Assembly (NCBI RefSeq): GCF_000150275.1 | Contig: NW_002060945.1 | Location: 507,872-571,871, forward strand | Reading direction: 5' to 3' | Length of the DNA: 64,000 nt | Source of the DNA: Trichoplax adhaerens | Lineage: Eukaryota; Placozoa; Uniplacotomia; Trichoplacea; Trichoplacidae | Shown: piece after piece, positions 14,365 to 25,459 of the stretch | Position numbering within the stretch: position 1 is the stretch's first letter | Layout of the letters: each line of letters opens with the position of its first letter | The notes under the pieces: generated by a model | The model's database searches: none | Told to the model about the DNA's origin: nothing | What the model saw: the letters and a program-made list of their open reading frames with translations, nothing else | Program-made: the position numbers and the translations under genes

Positions 14365-16440
14365 CTGTAATGTTGTAACAGATAACAGATATAGAAATAC
14401 AAATAGGAATTAGATGATATCAAACCGCTTACTGCCAATTCTAATAAATACCTCTGATGAAATACTCTACAATTCTAATAAAAACATATAAGTAAATTTT
14501 GTAAGGTAGTATAACATTTACTATCACAGTGTTAAGACAGCATTAATGATGAAAAGTAATCGGTTTTTATACGATGAGCAATCATAAAGGAATTGTTTTT
14601 ACTGTAGCATTCGATCGATAGTATAACAATAATGTGGTCATAATACTGTATTATCGCATGGATCTATAATTTAAATGAATTACCAAACAACCTTCCTATA
14701 AAATCAATGCATGCAACTGTAAATTTAAACTTGGACATTTATCAATTACCTTGTTTATTATAAACAATGATGCAGTATCCTTAGCATACGTATACGAGTA
14801 TTTATACATTAAAATACAAATAAATAGATTATTGGAGGCTACCGTGCAAAAACATGCAGTAGTGTATACACCAATCACAACTTATTTTCACATACATTAT
14901 CATAAATGGATAATTTTTAGAACGTCTATTATAGTTATGGCTATCGGATGCAGTAATGGGCCAGGCCCTCCTGATGATCCCAGCGACTGGTAGAACATCT
15001 CGGATACCGTACGTAGGCTACTTTTAGCTCCATTACTATCGGCATTAAAGCTCAGGTCTAAGTTGAGTATCGTATCTCACTTTATATTCACTGTGGTCTA
15101 AGGTTGGCGCAATTACCAATTTACCGGTACAAGATCTAATTATGGATCTTTGTTATACACTTGAACATTTCGAACATGTAATGATATTGAAGACGTTAAT
15201 ATAATTCATTTATGAACAATCTCGTTCTGTTATTACTCTGCTACAAGGTAAGAGAAAAGTCTTGCTATTGATCAAATTTAGCTACTTATCCGAATTTAGA
15301 CGGTGCCGTATGATGACGTACTGTATTCTACATAGTATAAGCTATTAAGAAAAGTTCCACTTGTAAGTTACACAGAATCAACCCTAAAATCATTCTAAAC
15401 ATATTCATGTCCATTTTGCACTTAGCAGTCATTACAGGTAGGACTGTATAATAACAACGTTATTATTCATAATAGTCATGCTATAGACACGCATTTGCAG
15501 GTTATTGTTATCTTGGATATTATTCGATAGTATTTCGAGATTATGCATGTTGTAGCAACATCTCGACATTTGTTGACACTTACACTTCTGCTAAGCACAG
15601 TATAGATACAAAATTCCGATCCAGTGGATATAAATTTATCTTGATGATTACATGACCACAGAACACTATAATTGATGCCAGTATGCTGGCTGCTAACGCT
15701 TGTCATGGTAGTTTTACTTGCTATAAAATCTCAATAGAGAGAATTAAAACACCACAATCGATTGCTAGCTTGACACGCTATAACATATGATCAACTCGTT
15801 TCCTGCTTGAAGAATACACAGCGATATCTTGTCTGGAAGCACCAGTTGTAGAGTCAATTTCGATTCTTGCCAGAATAAATCGGATGGATTTGACGAAGGT
15901 AAACAAGAGCCGAAGAGTTGAAAATGTCCATCTACTCGGTACCGTATCCACTGAGCAACTCAGACTCCAGACAGATGGATGGCCAGACAGAGCCGAGGTG
16001 TACAAGTAGGGTACAGTACAGTCCATGACTGGGATCGAAAACAGTAGCGGTAATATGCTGTTGGTTTCACGCGACACATCTCATACTGTACAGGTTACAT
16101 TAGTCTACGTATAACTCGATTTCTACGACAGCCATGATCGACTACAGTACGGTACAGTAGAAAAAGGCCTTGAGAATACTATAATGTCGTCATCGAACGG
16201 ATGCTCGATTCTATAATTCATTTCTTTTTCTAAGTACAGTAATATTCCACTGACTCCTATTCTGTTTTACTAATTCTGCTTAAAAGTAATAATAAATATT
16301 GTTAAATTAGTAAAAAGTAACTAAAGTGAATGATTTTGGTATTTTTCTCCGGCAAATTCTGGAGAATTCATATCGATCTTTCCGGCGTCATTGGTTTCAA
16401 GAGTCTGTCTATCCGAAGCGTCAGAGTCCGATCCGAGCGA
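14365..16440. other. Gap upstream of MIOS; one unassigned candidate exon near 14.93-15.07 kb
   Basis: The MIOS start codon should lie in or near this stretch on the minus strand but I could not identify it. Between about 15065 and 14930 the minus strand has a GC-richer open frame. It includes LRTVSEMFYQSLGSSGGPGP and is preceded by an AG acceptor, so it could be an exon, but I do not recognise the family and see no good donor. A minus-strand frame of 99 codons at 15778-16077 has no recognisable features. The rest is AT-rich. Confidence 0.35.
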
Positions 16441-16465
16441 CCGGGTCGGGGTCTTTTTTTCGAGT

Positions 16466-16690
16466 ACATAATACTGTACCGTACTGTACAATGTACAGTA
16501 CAGTACAGTGCATAGTGTACCGTACAGTATGCAGTATTGTAGTAAAGTACTATGCACTGTACATTGTACAGTACTGTACTGTACTAGGGCCATGTGCAAT
16601 CGGAATCCAGTACCTGTACTGGACTGAACAGGTCATACTGTACAGTACTGTAGCTGCAAGTGCATGTTATTTCACTACTGTAGTACAGTA
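16466..16690. repeat. TACAGTAC/GTACTGTA palindromic cluster upstream of RPL27
   Basis: This is a dense run of overlapping GTACAGTAC and GTACTGTAC words, including CATTGTACAGTACTGTACTG near 16563. It ends about 35 bases before the proposed RPL27 transcription start. It sits between MIOS (minus) and RPL27 (plus), as in the other divergent pairs of the window. The open frames reading through it, on both strands, are repeat artefacts. Confidence 0.8.
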
Positions 16691-16724
16691 GAGTCTTTAG
16701 TCAGAGAGCCATATAGCCCATCAG

Positions 16725-16786
16725 CTTCCCTTTTTTCCTTCTCTTCCCTTGTAAGCAAAGCGACAAGTGATTTTTTGGGGCTGCAG
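16725..16786 (+). promoter_or_regulatory. Proposed TOP-type 5' untranslated first exon of RPL27
   Basis: A pyrimidine tract starting CTTCCCTTTTTTCCTTCTCTTC is followed about 30 bases later by GGGGCTGCAG|GTAAGA, a strong splice donor. Ribosomal-protein mRNAs of animals typically begin with a C and a pyrimidine run that places them under mTOR control. The matching acceptor is CATTTAG|CACGAAACC just before the RPL27 start codon (exon resumes at 17693). The start site itself is inferred. Confidence 0.6.
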
Positions 16787-17704
16787 GTAAGACATGATGT
16801 ATCCCTAGCTTTATCGATAGCATCAGATCACCTATCGCTACACGATTTTCAAAATAATGTCCAGAAATTGTATCTATCGTTCATGTTGTTGTTATTTCCA
16901 CTTCGTTTTTATTTTATCGTCCCATTTTTGTGAATGAATGTTATACGATTGACTTTGCTTAAAGGGCAAGTCATGCCTCAATAAGAAGATATATCAAATA
17001 GAGGGAGAGACTGTAGATCGCATACTGATAACAGCATAGACATGAAATAGTTTCTATCCGAGATTTAGCGACGGTTGTTTGATAGCAATCGTCATCAAAG
17101 TATCATGAGAGGACGACAAAAGTTCCATGATAATAATACTCTGTTACGTTTATAGCAGTTATTGTAGTAGTTCATCTTGGCCAACGCAACACTTTCAACG
17201 ACCCGTTTTGAGTTCAAAGTCAGAATATGTAGTAGAAAGCGCGTTCCGAGGGTGCTTAGCTCGCCATGACTTACAGTACTCATCAGTGGTTAGCAACTGC
17301 CCAATGGCTATGAATAAATTGTCAATTTACTGGTAAAGATATCAGTTTAATGTACGTTTAACATGGAGGCGTTGCGCTATTTTATCAAACCCTTATAATG
17401 GTTACTGTACTCTTTCAATCATGGCAGTGCAATACCTTCGTAACACCAATCTCAGAAAAAACGGTCAAGTTTACTCATCGCACCATACTTTCAGTATTTT
17501 CCAAAGCGTGTAACCAATAAAATAGGGAAAATTATGAATATCGAATAAAATAAATTAAATTGAAGATGTGGGTCACTGTACATGCACTGAATCCTTCTTA
17601 TTTTTTCAAGCCATGTTATCATAATTCATGACTTATTATAACTTGTTAATTGTACCAATCGCAATTGATGATTGATTTGTGTTTCCATTTAGCACGAAAC
17701 CGCA

Positions 17705-18424
17705 ATGGGAAAATTCTTAAAATCTGGTAAAGCTGTTATAGTTTTGAGTGGCCGTTATGCAGGTCGCAAAGCTGTAATTATCAAAAATCACGATGACGGC
17801 ACTGGTGATAGGCAGTATGGACATGCTCTTGTTGCTGGTATATCTCGCTATCCATTGAGAATAACCAAGCGTATGGGCAAAAAACGTGCCAGCAAAAGAT
17901 CCAAGATAAAGCCATTTGTCAAAGTCTTCAACTACAACCATCTCATGCCTACACGGTACTACCCAATGTTTATATAATTCAAAAATTGATGTGTAATTAT
18001 CGTACAGTGGTATAGAGCTAGTTCTATAGCATAAAACATTGAAAGTTTGGTATATTAATAAAGACTACTGCACTATATTCGCTTTAACGTAGTATTACAA
18101 TTAATTAAAATTGATACATTGATTTTATGTTATCACAGCTACAACGTGGATATGTCATTCGATAAGCAAGTAGTCAACAAAGATGTTTTCCGTGATCCAG
18201 CTTTAAAAAAGAAGGCAGTTCGTTATGTTAAAGCTAACTTTGAAGACAGGTATGAGATCATTATAAGTTTATATGGCTACTTTTTAGAATGGAGAGTAAC
18301 TCTATTTGCATGGGACGTTAACTTCTATTTATGAAAAGCATGTAGTAATATTTACTCCTGTCTTTTCTTAAACAGATACAAAACTGGAAAGAATAAGTGG
18401 TTTTTCCAAAAATTAAGATTCTAA
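17705..18424 (+). CDS. RPL27: 60S ribosomal protein L27 (eL27)
   Basis: This is a component of the large cytosolic ribosomal subunit. Three coding exons are 17705-17955, 18139-18249 and 18376-18424, with phases 2 and 2. The product is 136 residues, the same length as the human protein. Family blocks are clear: [68 protein letters not shown] and the terminal [12 protein letters not shown]. The start codon lies 12 bases after the 3' acceptor of the 5' untranslated intron. A long intron of about 900 bases separates it from the TOP-like exon. The neighbour on the right, RAB18, is convergent. Confidence 0.97.
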
Positions 18425-19799
18425 AACTCTGGTTTTAGTTGTACATTCTTAACACGAGATATTTCAATAAATTTGAACAAAAAATATGTTAATCGGTTGG
18501 AATTTTAATTTTTGTAACTCATGTAGGGTATTGTAGATCCATTCGCATGCCGTAGATATTATCATTATATATTTATCAATTTCGTTATGCTGGAGATCAA
18601 GTCAAATAATGATAGCTTGACGTAGAAAAAACTGCATTGACTCATATAAGTTTCAATGCGATATGATTATAAAATAGCGATCTTACCACAAGCCCCACTA
18701 CAATACTCCTGCCTCATAAGGTTAAGATTATTGTCATTCCAAATTACTAAACTATCCAACTGATGTGTTAGCGAGAAATGACAGCAACGCATTTCATGTA
18801 TACTTTCTGTGATTGTATATTATAGTATTAAAATGACTTTGATGAAGGTCCTGCATGCTTAAGTAGTAAATTGTTTACAAGCCAGTAGGCGTTAATCCAT
18901 TTACAGTTCATTATGTACTCGTAAATATTGGAAATTTGGAACAACTCAGACTGAAATAGGAGGAAAATCTAAATTATCTTTCAATTGGTACAATCATACA
19001 CCCAAGAAAGGCGAATGCATCTCTGAACGACCGTGCAATTTTTATATAACATGGATACTTTTATTCACTGTCAGTAATATTGACCTATAAATAGATGTAA
19101 ATTAAATCACAATTTTCAATTATATGTTAGTGCTACATTTCCATTATGTATATATATATTATATTAATAAGTGGCTATCATTATAACTATTAAGTGTAAA
19201 AACGAATCTTAAGTTGAGAAACAGCAATAGGTAGGTATACGATTACACATACTGTATATACTGGTATATATATACGCCTTGTATAGTATGTATATAGAAA
19301 CCTTTTAGTGGATACTAACACTATTTCATAAATCCGCTATTCCTGTAGACTTTATACAACATTACAAGATCTAAAAGGCAGCGTTTAGCCTCCTAAGTAT
19401 TACTTTTGATACGTGGTTAGCTTCAAATCGTACTACAGTCACTAAATAAAAGGCTAAATTTAAAATATTATTGAGTTGATGATAGAGCTGATCAATAGCT
19501 TAAATATTGTAGCAATGTAACTTTTGACTATTACAAAGCGTAGAGATACTACAAATTCATAGAGCGTTAAACTTACAGCTACGACATTTCACGTCTGTTA
19601 GTTATTATGTGAAACGAATCATAGCAAAGCCAAATAAAACTCAATTTAATTACAGATAAACTATATATATACCGTGAACAAATACATCATATTATATATC
19701 AAACATTCCATTCATACAACATACAGTAATTTCAGCATAAGCCGATATTTTTTATAAATTAAATTATATAGAATCGGATTTCTAAAATTTAAAAGTAGG
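18425..19799. other. RPL27-RAB18 convergent 3' intergenic region
   Basis: This is AT-rich sequence between two stop codons that face each other, with AATAAA at about 18465 usable by RPL27. It contains short TATATA runs near 19150 and 19260. No coding exon, RNA gene or structured repeat was found. Confidence 0.6.
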
Positions 19800-22573
19800 T
19801 TAAATGAGTGAACAACCCCCATAACAGCTAGATGCCTTGGCCTCCCCATCTCTTTCACCAATTTTAAGGCCACTGTTACTTTTTTCAGTATCCCATAAGC
19901 CAGGTGTTTGAATAATCTATATCAAGCAATAACAATCATCAATGATTTCGATAGGCGCATTAAATACCTTTTGTACCTAATATCTTTTGCATCTAAAGCG
20001 CAGAACCAATAGTGTTGAGTTTCACTTACTTTATGCACTAATTCATCGAAGGCATCTTGAACATGATCACAGGTTTTTGCGCTACATAGACAATAATTGT
20101 TGAAATGTTATCAATTTTATTACAGATTTGAAAGATTAGGAAAGCAACCTTGCAACTTACACTGGTACTGTATTGTTAAGTAATCTATTCACCGATTGGA
20201 TTATTCACTTACCTGCATTCAGTAAATAGCATTTGATATCTTCTGGCAAAATTGGTTCCAGTCAATGTGTCGACTTCACGTTGATCCTAATTAAAATTAA
20301 ATGATATTATTTTGTTTACCGATTTGGGATATAACTAGAATATACACCCATTATACATATACGATTATATACTTATTCTCTATTGAGCTACTTTGTAATT
20401 CAATTATAAAGGTAAGTATCAATATCTATATGTTACCTTATCAATTTTGTTACCAACTAACATTTTGATGACATCGCGCTTTGTGCAATAGGTACGAAGT
20501 TCCGTTAGCCAATTTTCTAGCTTATCAAAAGAAGTTCTCTTGCTGGTATCATATACTATTCGCAAAAAGAAAAAGAGAAAGAATCTATCAATTTTGATTA
20601 CACCATACGCATATAGTATTACCAATTAAGCTGTTATCCTTAATTGTTTACCTAAAATAACCCCTTGAGCCCCACGATAATAGCTTGGAGTCAAAGTACG
20701 AAATCTTTCTTGACCCGCCGTATCCTACGAAAAATACATACATTTTCTCTTCAGATACTTTCCCTAACATTAAATTCTCTATTTATGTACCCGTTCTGAT
20801 TACGAATTAGCATAAAATGATAGAGGTTATCATCAATGCAGAGGACTGTTATACAAAGTGTATCTAATTACGCACATTTTGACCTTATCAGTATGATCCT
20901 GATAGGATAATTACTATAGGAATCTAAATTTTATTACTATTGCTGTACTAGCAGATGTATACTTGTATATACCCAAATAGCCAATTTTACGCGGTTGCCT
21001 TCGACATTAACAGTTTTAATTTTAAAGTCAACTCCTGAAAAGTGAAAATAGAAAAGCAGAATACGATAAATAATGATGCACAATACATTTAGTACATTTA
21101 GTAAGTGTAATTGAAAACTTGTCTCGTATTATATGTATGTCCTAAATAGAACACTGCATCGTACTTCAATTCTAATCTGTAATCTCAAATAGTACAGCCA
21201 TTTATGGATCCTCTATGCACTTTAGCAGTAGTTATTTAATTCTTGCGATTTATGGCAATTATACAATAATTTTTACTATTATGATAATAGGCCAACAAAA
21301 ATCACGACAGTTTATTAAAATTGATCTGAATTAGGTTTTAGACTACTTCTACATAGTATGTCTAGTATAGTATTTTCCATGAAATTGAAGACTAATATCT
21401 ACTTAGCATACTGTAGAGAGTACAGATATGCCAGGTATCACTGACATGATTAGTTATATATATTATATATCAACAATAGCTGTTGATTTCTATAAAAGAT
21501 ACAAATGCATCAAGTGCAATATTTTGGCAGTGCAGCAGAGTGCAGTATAATGGTCAAGGTAAACTATCAGATAAGTAAGACAGATTGGTAGATCTTAAAT
21601 TGATATAAAAAGGATTAAACTGTATTATCAAGCTATTTAACCAATTACCGCTATATAGACTACAACTATCCAAATGTAGTACGTATAGTCAACAATTATA
21701 CAACATTAATGATGGTATTTGTATACAGTAATTTAATTTCTTCCTGAAACAGCTAATTATTCTGTAAAGCGATAATTAATGTTATTCTTAATCCATGTAT
21801 GATGAATCATCGTCAGTGATCAATAAGAGATTGATAGCGAATACAACGTTGATAATAGACGTTTCCGAATGAGGTAACACTACCGATGTAACAGTTTTCT
21901 AAAATGACGGAGCATTCCATGTTGTTACGAGTAGAGTATATAAAAATACTAACCGATCGTTGCCGACTGTTCAGGATCAAATTGGTCGTCGGTGAAACGG
22001 AGTAGAAGGCTATAAAAGAAAAATTGAAAACATACAGTTTTATGTATCAGAAGCACACCAGTCGTTACTGATGCAATATGGATTATTAGAATAGCGAAAT
22101 AATGACGGCATGTAGTAAGCTAACATCATTTGTACACGCCAATAATAATGTCACCTGTAGAAAGCAGTTAGGTCTAGATCGAAAATACTGTCTACTAAAT
22201 TGAACATTACATATTGGAGTATTTAGAACACTGTAAAGACAGAGAATCAATACTGTGGAGAATGACTATCTGGCAGAGAGATCAACAATATTTCTATACG
22301 CGTATCATCATAATTATTGCAAGTAGAGGGTCGATATTGATCCTAAATCCATCTCAATCTATTCATGCGAAGATAGAAATAGATAGGAGTCGTATGTCAA
22401 CCAAGTTGATTTAAAACTGCCCTCGATTCCAATACTGTACACTATACTGTAGTCTCATCGACTCTAAAGTGTTTGTGATCACTGTCTTGCTTGCTAAGCG
22501 TGCTGTACCTGGATTTACCAACGCCAGCTTCGCCTATAATTAAGATCTTTAGTGTAGCAATAACGTCGTCCAT
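19800..22573 (-). CDS. RAB18: Rab GTPase RAB18
   Basis: RAB18 is a small GTPase of lipid droplets and ER membranes. Eight minus-strand exons: 22573-22509, 22009-21954, 21034-20973, 20724-20652, 20555-20437, 20286-20213, 20081-20030 and 19916-19800. All junctions are in phase, giving 205 residues, about the human length. Motifs in order: P-loop GEAGVGKS, switch I end [33 protein letters not shown] and SAKTCD. The protein ends CYGGCSLI, so a single C-terminal CAAX-like cysteine is available for prenylation, as in vertebrate RAB18. The identity rests on [15 protein letters not shown] and the tail as well as the G domain. Its start codon faces AAAS across the repeat-rich gap 22.6-25.4 kb. Confidence 0.96.
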
Positions 22574-23229
22574 GGTTTAGCCTTGTCAGTTAGATCAATC
22601 TGGCAATATTATCATGTAAAAGGCCTGAAAAATGGCTGCTGGCCGGATGTAGTTGTTGGATTGATGAAAGGAAAATACAAGGCTAGGCACCCAAAGTGTA
22701 CAGTACTGCAGTACTGGACTGCACACTACACGCACTAGCGTACAGTAGACTTTATTATGACTGGTATGGTATGACTGGTGGAGTGAGTAATGGTCGTATA
22801 GTACTTTACCAATTAGTCATGGACGTCCAGAATCCGGATACATTTAGCTGGACACTTGCCTCGGACGGTCAGACATTTCTGCCTAATCTTGTACAGCTCT
22901 ATAATAAATTAATAATACTATTTCAAACACTTCCATTCGCCATCATGTTATCAAGTGGATCCTCGATTTTGTCATTCACTTATTTTTCTAAATTAAGTAA
23001 TATTACATTGAAATCTATTTTGTTTTACAAAGTTCTGCTGGAAAGCAGTTTTTTAGGTGATAAATATTTATTTTTAAATTAGTACAAGCGATGAAGAAAT
23101 ATAGACACTAAACATCCATACTATGGAAGTGATTTTTCGAGATTTGAACAGGAGTCATTTGGTCTCAAAAGGTCTGTCCGTCCGCACAATGTCCAGTCCA
23201 ATGGAGCATGGAGTACACTAGAGACTTTA
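22574..23229. other. RAB18 upstream region with unconvincing 128-codon open frame
   Basis: This is the upstream flank of RAB18. It contains a short TACAGTACTGCAGTACTG tract at about 22697 and an open frame of 128 codons on the plus strand (22696-23082). That frame begins inside the repeat tract, has mixed composition and no recognisable domain, so I do not call it a gene. The 3' part is hydrophobic mainly because it is AT-rich. Confidence 0.4.
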
Positions 23230-23384
23230 CGGTGGGCCAAAGGGACAATTTTCCCGAGCAGAATGTGAACAGTTGTGAAAAAGAATTTCTACACAGTAGA
23301 GTGCAAATTCTACGGTGTAGAAATCATTTCTACACAGTAACTGTACTGATTGTGCTCTGTAAAGTTGTCCCTTTTGGCCCACCG
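23230..23384. mobile_element. Small inverted-repeat element (MITE-like) flanked by TA
   Basis: The left end CGGTGGGCCAAAGGGACAA is repeated in inverted form at the right end (TTGTCCCTTTTGGCCCACCG) with one extra A. The 155-base element is flanked on both sides by TA (23228-23229 and 23385-23386), as expected for a target-site duplication of Tc1/mariner-like insertion. The interior has nested copies of TTTCTACACAGTA and no coding capacity. It looks like a non-autonomous transposon; the parent transposase is not in the window. Confidence 0.75.
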
Positions 23385-23702
23385 TATTTACTGTAAAAAG
23401 AGAAAACAGGACAGACAAGAACGGACTACACCAATAACAACAGTGTAGCACAAGCGGCATCCTACACGATTTCATCATACTGTAATTGAATGGCAAAAGT
23501 GCTACAGTATGCAGTAGAGGAGTAATGGCATTTCCCCAAACAAGGAATGGAATACGCAAGATGTCATACGGACTACAATAACACTGTACGCATGCGTACA
23601 GTACTTTATGCTCTCCGTTGAAATGATTCTCTAATTTAAACATGACGCAATGTTTGAAAACCTGAACCCATTTGCTTGGCGACTAATTCATTCTGCCTAA
23701 TT

Positions 23703-24236
23703 ACAGTACAGTACTGTAGATTGGCAGTACTGTACTCTTACAGTATTATGGCTGTACTGTACACTGTACACTGTACAGTGGATGTAGCAGTCTGAGTAAG
23801 TCGGTCAGTCCGTGTGTCTGACAAAAGTTAGCGGTAGAATTGAAAATTTCTCCCTAGGTACAGTTGAATCGATAGACAATCATAAGATTTACAGTCTGAG
23901 TAAGTCGGTCAGTCTGCATGTCTGACAAAAGTTAGCGGTAGAATTGAAAATTTCTCTCTAGGTACAGTACAGTAGAGTCGATATAGATAACCATAAGATT
24001 TACAGTATAATAACTCAGTATCGACCAACAAGGTTGGATAGTATCGACTATCGCGATACGCTCGAGGTACAGTACAGTACTGAGTAATGAGAGCAGTAGC
24101 ATACTGTACTGTACAGTGTGCACATACGCTGTACGGTAACGTGGACTACCGTACTGCACTGTACTGTACTGTATACTGTACAGTACAGTACGATAGTCAA
24201 TTACATCGAGTATTGCAGAGACTGTACAGTACATTA
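23703..24236. repeat. TACAGTAC/GTACTGTA clusters in RAB18-AAAS gap
   Basis: Dense ACAGTACTGTA words occur at about 23703-23780 and 24065-24236, on either side of a two-copy direct repeat. They are the same word family as the clusters at 3 kb, 16.5 kb, 48.3 kb and 59 kb. Reading frames across them are artefacts. Confidence 0.8.
23790..24003 (+). repeat. Two-copy tandem duplication of about 105 bases
   Basis: Copy one is 23790-23893 and copy two 23894-24003. Both start GTCTGAGTAAGTCGGTCAGT and share GACAAAAGTTAGCGGTAGAA. They differ by a few substitutions and by an extra ACAGTAC-type insertion in copy two, suggesting that the palindromic word can expand inside a duplicated unit. Confidence 0.9.
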
Positions 24237-24278
24237 CTAGTCAGGACAGAGAGTCTTCATTGACCGTTACCGCTCCCA

Positions 24279-24386
24279 CTAAGGTCTTGCAGATCGTGCC
24301 CAAAGGTCCTCAGCAATTTCTATCCATTGCTTAATATTCTTGCCTTCAAGCATTTTTGCAACAACAGTTCTTAACTTGGACGCCAT
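24279..24386 (-). CDS. Possible small open frame or exon, 35 codons, unknown
   Basis: On the minus strand an ATG-initiated frame begins MASKLRTVVAKMLEGKN, continues with KQWIEIAEDLW and ends at a TAG. Composition is protein-like (charged helical) and base composition is higher in GC than the neighbourhood. There is no obvious splice donor before the stop. I do not recognise the family. It could be a micro-protein, a first exon I have cut wrongly, or chance. Confidence 0.2.
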   Translation of the reverse strand: MASKLRTVVAKMLEGKNIKQWIEIAEDLWARSARP

Positions 24387-24439
24387 TGACGATAGGTAGA
24401 GTATAGACTATGGATCAATTTTTCTTAAAGATACAACGG

Positions 24440-25330
24440 TTGTATAACTTGCAGACTGTTCAAACCAATTGTGACGCTTATTGACCAAGTTGAATCTTGA
24501 TTCATTTTCTCCCTGTAGTTTCTTTCCTTATTAATTGCAATCAAATCATTCAATGGCGATAGTAGTACAGATAATGATTGCTGTAAGACTGTCTGTCAAT
24601 GATATCACCGTAGTTACAGTATCGATCAGAGTATTACAAAGTTGAAAATTTGACACAATCATCTGCTTCATTTTAGACTTTCCACTCTAAACCTACTTAC
24701 TAAACGAGTAGAATACGAATATCGCTAGCATGGCTTATTACTTGACCTACTCCCACAGTGAATTCGTCAATGTCACTACCGATGGATTCGCTGTTCTGAT
24801 TGTGATACTAATAGAATATTACTTATGATACGTGGTACGCAATTGATTGTGATAGCTGCAACAGGGTAGTCTAACCTAATGTTAAATCAGTCTTTCGGCT
24901 TTATAATTTCATTGAGCTTAGTGTAAATGGCTTTCAATGATGTCATTAGTAGTCACTTGTAGCAGACATCACTATCAATTTCGTATCTCAGCGAATAATC
25001 ACTGTAAAACTATGAACAAAATCTCGAGAAGACACCAACAGTTTTATGACCTGTAGACCGTTTAAACCATTCACTACGGCCGCTGTCATTGAGTAAGATG
25101 ATCTTAATTCATCTTATTCTAGTATGATGACTGTGTAGTACAGTATTATTCCTGAAAGTCTTCCTGCAATCACAGTACTACAAGTTGAAAATTTTGCACA
25201 ATACTTTAATTTGCCACGTTTTAGATTTGCAACTTTAAATATTACAGTTACTAGACTGGCATGTAGCAAGTATAGTGCACTTCGGAACGTATAGTAAACT
25301 AATCAATGTCACTGCAAATTAGATAGCTAT
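24440..25330 (+). repeat. Diverged direct duplication upstream of AAAS
   Basis: Segments around 24440-24720 and 25040-25270 share a series of similar blocks in the same order. Examples are a GACTGTTCAAACCA / GACCGTTTAAACCA block and an ACAAAGTTGAAAATTTGACACAAT / ACAAGTTGAAAATTTTGCACAAT block, followed by a GTTTTAGA / TTTTAGAC block. The copies have many differences, so this is an old duplication of about 600 bases. No coding capacity is evident. The AAAS promoter and 5' untranslated region probably start within or just after the second copy. Confidence 0.55.
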
Positions 25331-25459
25331 ATCTGGATATACTACTGGTAGAATGCCACTTATGCTACTAGTAATACTACAAATAACCGTAAACCTGGAA
25401 CGTTTCTTTCTTAATTTTAATATAGAAATTCTGATTTTACTTCATATAGGATTCAATCA

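Noticed and set aside
22696-23082. 128-codon plus-strand open frame as a gene
   Set aside because: It starts in a palindromic repeat tract, has no recognisable domain, no splice or promoter context, and AT-driven hydrophobicity.
23227-23643. 138-codon minus-strand open frame
   Set aside because: It reads through the inverted-repeat element and GTAC-type repeats; composition follows the repeats.
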